A stretch of 22,856 bases of DNA from Clostridium sp. CAG:762 (GTDB lineage: Bacteria > Bacillota_I > Bacilli_A > RF39 > UBA660). This document shows, one piece after another, positions 20,905 through 22,856 of the stretch (position 1 is the first letter of the stretch; each line of letters opens with the position of its first letter). The notes under the pieces are model-generated. The model was given only the letters and a program-made list of their open reading frames with translations. It was not told the DNA's origin and searched no databases. Both the position numbers and the translations under genes were made by a program. The stretch lies in contig HF996815.1 in NCBI GenBank assembly GCA_000432575.1, positions 1-22,856 of the forward strand. Direction: 5' to 3'.

Positions 20905-22536
20905 ATGAATATTATAATTGGAATTAGTTGGCCTTTTGCAAATGGAGAACTCCATATAGGTCATGCAGCAAGTAGTTTACCAGGAGATGTTATATCTAGA
21001 TACCATAGACTTAAAGGAGATAAAGTTATATTAGTATCTGGTACTGATTGTCATGGTACACCGACTGAAGTAAAAGCATTGCAAGAAAATAAAAGTCCAA
21101 AAGAAATAGTAGATGATTGCCATGTTTCATTTTCTAAAGATTTTAAAGACTTTGGTATAAGTTTTGACTTATACAATAGAACAGATGCTCCTTATCATAA
21201 AGAGTTTGTTCAGGAACAATTTGTTAAATACTACAACAATGGTTATTTAGAAGAAAAGGAGGAAGAACAATTATATTGTGAACACTGCAAATTATTTTTA
21301 GCAGATCGTTACATTATTGGTATTTGTCCTAAATGTGGATCTGAAATAAAAGGTGATGAATGTGAAAAATGTGGAAGTTTACTTACAATCGATGAAGTAA
21401 AAGAAACTAAATGTGCTATATGTGGTAATAAGGCATCATATAAGAAAAATAGAAATTTATATTTTAAACTTTCAATCTTTCAAGACAATATAAAAGAATT
21501 ATTAGATTCTAAAAGAAATGATTGGAGAGAAAATGCTGTTAATTTCACTGAAAGATATCTTAAAGAAGGAATACCTGATAGATGTGCATCTCGTACTTTA
21601 AACTATGGTATTGATATTCCAATAGATGGATTTAAAGATAAAAAGCTATATGGTTGGTTTGAAAATGTATGGGGATATGTAACTGCTAGTAAAAAATATG
21701 CTGAAGAAAATAAATTAAATTGGGAAGACTTTTGGAAAGGGAATGATAGCAAAATATATTTAGTTCATGCAAAAGATAATATTCCATTTCATACAGTTAT
21801 ATTTCCATCATTATTACTAGCAACCAATGATAATTATAGATTGCCTGATAAAATAGTGTCAGATGAATATATAACTATTGAAGGAGAAAAATTATCCAAG
21901 AGTAAAGGTAACTATATTACATTAAGACATTTATTAGATAATTATTCAGTAGATGCTATTAGATATTATTTTAGTATTAATAATCCTGAAACAAGAGATT
22001 TCAATTTCACTTATGAAGGTTTTATCAATTCTATTAATGGAGAGTTACTTGGTAAATGGGGTAACTTTGTTAATAGAACATTGCAATTTATTAATAAATC
22101 ATTTTATGGTAATTTAAGTAGTAGTAATATTGATTCAACAATTGAAGCTAAGTTAAAAGATTTATATATTAGTATTGGTAATGATATTGATAATGGAGAT
22201 ACAAAAGAAGGTTTATCAAAAATATTTGATTTTATAAACTATTCAAATAAGTATTTTGATGAAAATGAACCATGGAAATTAACTAAAGAAGATGTAATCA
22301 AATGTGAAGATATTTTATATAATTGTTGTAATATTATATTTAATATAAATAATTTACTTAAACCATACTTTGTAGAAACAACAAAAAAGGTAGAAGAATA
22401 TTTAAATAGCAATATTAGCAGCTGGAATTATCAAAAATTAGAAAAGGTTGAATTATCAGAAGAAATAAATCCATTATTTATCAGATATGATAAAAAAGTA
22501 ATTGATCAAGAAAGAGAACTTCTAAATAAAAATTAA
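20905..22536 (+). CDS. metG: Methionyl-tRNA synthetase, double-zinc type without C-terminal tRNA-binding domain
   Basis: Charges tRNA-Met with methionine. 543 aa. The HIGH motif is at residues 17-20 (FANGELHIGHA), the WPFANG start is family-typical, and the KMSKS motif is KLSKS at 329-333 (EGEKLSKSKGNYI). The zinc insert (about 125-173) has four Cys-x2-Cys knuckles: CEHC, CPKC, CEKC and CAIC. This is the double-knuckle type, unlike the single-knuckle enzyme usual in Bacillus. There is no Trbp111/EMAPII domain. A Met T-box and promoter precede it; the RBS is GAGGGAG. It sits between two secA-tail copies in an inserted region. It could be a second MetRS acquired by transfer, like MetRS2 forms that resist MetRS inhibitors, or a relocated sole copy. 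Confidence 0.95.
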   Translation: MNIIIGISWPFANGELHIGHAASSLPGDVISRYHRLKGDKVILVSGTDCHGTPTEVKALQENKSPKEIVDDCHVSFSKDFKDFGISFDLYNRTDAPYHKEFVQEQFVKYYNNGYLEEKEEEQLYCEHCKLFLADRYIIGICPKCGSEIKGDECEKCGSLLTIDEVKETKCAICGNKASYKKNRNLYFKLSIFQDNIKELLDSKRNDWRENAVNFTERYLKEGIPDRCASRTLNYGIDIPIDGFKDKKLYGWFENVWGYVTASKKYAEENKLNWEDFWKGNDSKIYLVHAKDNIPFHTVIFPSLLLATNDNYRLPDKIVSDEYITIEGEKLSKSKGNYITLRHLLDNYSVDAIRYYFSINNPETRDFNFTYEGFINSINGELLGKWGNFVNRTLQFINKSFYGNLSSSNIDSTIEAKLKDLYISIGNDIDNGDTKEGLSKIFDFINYSNKYFDENEPWKLTKEDVIKCEDILYNCCNIIFNINNLLKPYFVETTKKVEEYLNSNISSWNYQKLEKVELSEEINPLFIRYDKKVIDQERELLNKN

Positions 22537-22544
22537 GATTATTT

Positions 22545-22586
22545 AAAAATTGTAAAAAATTAAAATCAAATTATTTTAGCTAAGTT
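22545..22586 (+). repeat. Imperfect direct repeat, right copy flanking the metRS unit
   Basis: Partner of 20428-20469. It starts 9 bases after the metRS stop codon. AT-rich, but the 18-base exact match and the conserved TTTTAG-N-TAAGTT spacing make chance similarity unlikely. Confidence 0.5.
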
Positions 22587-22735
22587 ATGTTAGGTTTGCT
22601 GGGTGCTTCGGAGTGCTCACAAGTGCAACCAAGTGCAGAATTAACGAGCCAAGTGCTCCTGAAAGCTCCCAAAATCCACAATATCAAAGTCCTTGTGGAA
22701 GCGGCAAAAAGTACAAAAACTGTTGTGGAAAGTAG
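22580..22735 (+). pseudogene. secA-tail-like fragment with SEC-C motif (copy 3, attR)
   Basis: The frame is open from after TAG 22577-22579 to TAG 22733-22735, without a plausible start. It ends NEPSAPESSQNPQYQS then PCGSGKKYKNCCGK, the exact SecA C-terminal peptide. Against the true secA end, five codons differ and all five changes are synonymous; the last 21 bases and the flank to 22745 are nearly identical. The upstream codons (Pro/Ser/Gln-rich linker) look like a real SecA tail from another species. This is the likely right boundary of the island. Remaining bases 22746-22841 hold TGTCCAC (22796-22802) and an AT-rich promoter-like stretch. Confidence 0.65.
22601..22656 (+). repeat. 10-bp-phased (A/G)GTGC repeats before attachment copy 3
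   Basis: Hexamers GGGTGC, GAGTGC, AAGTGC, AAGTGC and AAGTGC begin at 22601, 22611, 22621, 22631 and 22651: exactly 10-bp steps with one skipped. Integer helical spacing suggests cooperative protein binding, as at integrase arm sites. The stretch is GC-richer than its surroundings. Confidence 0.55.
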
Positions 22736-22841
22736 CATAAAATAAGGAGAAAATTTAAATTTTTAAAAAGATAAATTGGTTCGAGATTTATAACTTGTCC
22801 ACAAAACATTAAAAATATGTAGTAAAATAAAGGTGTGAACA

Positions 22842-22856
22842 ATGATTATATTTGTT
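22842..22856 (+). CDS. Start of a possible gene cut by the window end
   Basis: ATG ATT ATA TTT GTT, with AAAGGTG 6 bases upstream and TAAAAT about 15 bases further. Only five codons (MIIFV) are visible, so the product cannot be named. It would be the first gene after the island. Confidence 0.35.

Noticed and set aside
22776..22790. GGTTCGAGAT resembling a tRNA T-loop
   Set aside because: No acceptor stem, D-arm or anticodon arm can be built around it.
22795..22803. TTGTCCACA resembling a DnaA box
   Set aside because: A single near-match with no cluster or dnaA/dnaN neighbours; fits better with the TGTCCAC motif repeated near the island junctions.
1..22856. Mycoplasma-type genetic code (TGA = Trp)
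   Set aside because: Conserved proteins use TGG for Trp and TGA acts as a stop, so the standard bacterial code applies.

Overview
The window comes from a very AT-rich, low-GC Gram-positive-type bacterium. It uses the standard bacterial code: TGG encodes Trp and TGA serves as a stop, for example at the end of the 16174-16956 gene. That argues against Mycoplasma/Spiroplasma (code 4). The gene neighbourhoods ftsA-ftsZ, gpsB-rnpB, rodZ-like-pgsA and hpf-secA are Bacillota-like. A class B RNase P RNA, Met T-box control and a Cys-rich FGE-like surface protein fit an uncultured gut Bacillota/Mycoplasmatota lineage (RF39-like). That placement is inference; the gene order is directly visible.

Layout. 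(1) 1-2800 is accessory DNA: two small unknown genes, a leader ORF with an attenuator in front of a truncated serine-recombinase start, a KilA-N phage-type DNA-binding protein, and a short leftward pair of small ORFs. (2) 2890-8602 is core: a CaCA-family cation exchanger, ftsA/ftsZ (overlapping), gpsB, rnpB directly abutting gpsB, a RodZ-like HTH membrane protein, pgsA and a small unknown gene. (3) 8640-12160 is accessory/surface: a DUF4143-type AAA ATPase behind three 23-bp direct repeats, then a small ORF with a terminator and a 595-aa membrane-anchored FGE-like protein whose C-terminus resembles DGR-type variable regions. (4) 12242-16023 is core: a secreted staphylococcal-nuclease homologue, long-form hpf and secA. 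(5) 16024-22735 is an island inserted at the 3' end of secA.

The island is the most interesting part. The last codons of secA (SEC-C zinc motif CGSGKKYKNCCGK plus stop) occur three times: at the true secA end (16023), at 20366 and at 22735. They delimit two units. Unit A carries an unknown HEPN/DUF5677-like protein, a tyrosine integrase split by a -1 frameshift at an A8 run, and a 577-aa protein with an N-terminal DUF4365/PD-(D/E)XK-like motif under its own promoter. Unit B carries a double-zinc-type methionyl-tRNA synthetase behind a complete Met-specific T-box, bounded by imperfect direct repeats. The simplest reading is tandem integration of elements using the secA 3' end as attachment site. 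Differences between the secA-tail copies are almost all synonymous, so they descend from genuine secA genes. Palindromic and 10-bp-phased repeats near the junctions are candidate integrase/excisionase arm sites. The cargo looks like a possible defence pair plus a possibly drug-insensitive spare MetRS; both roles are inference.
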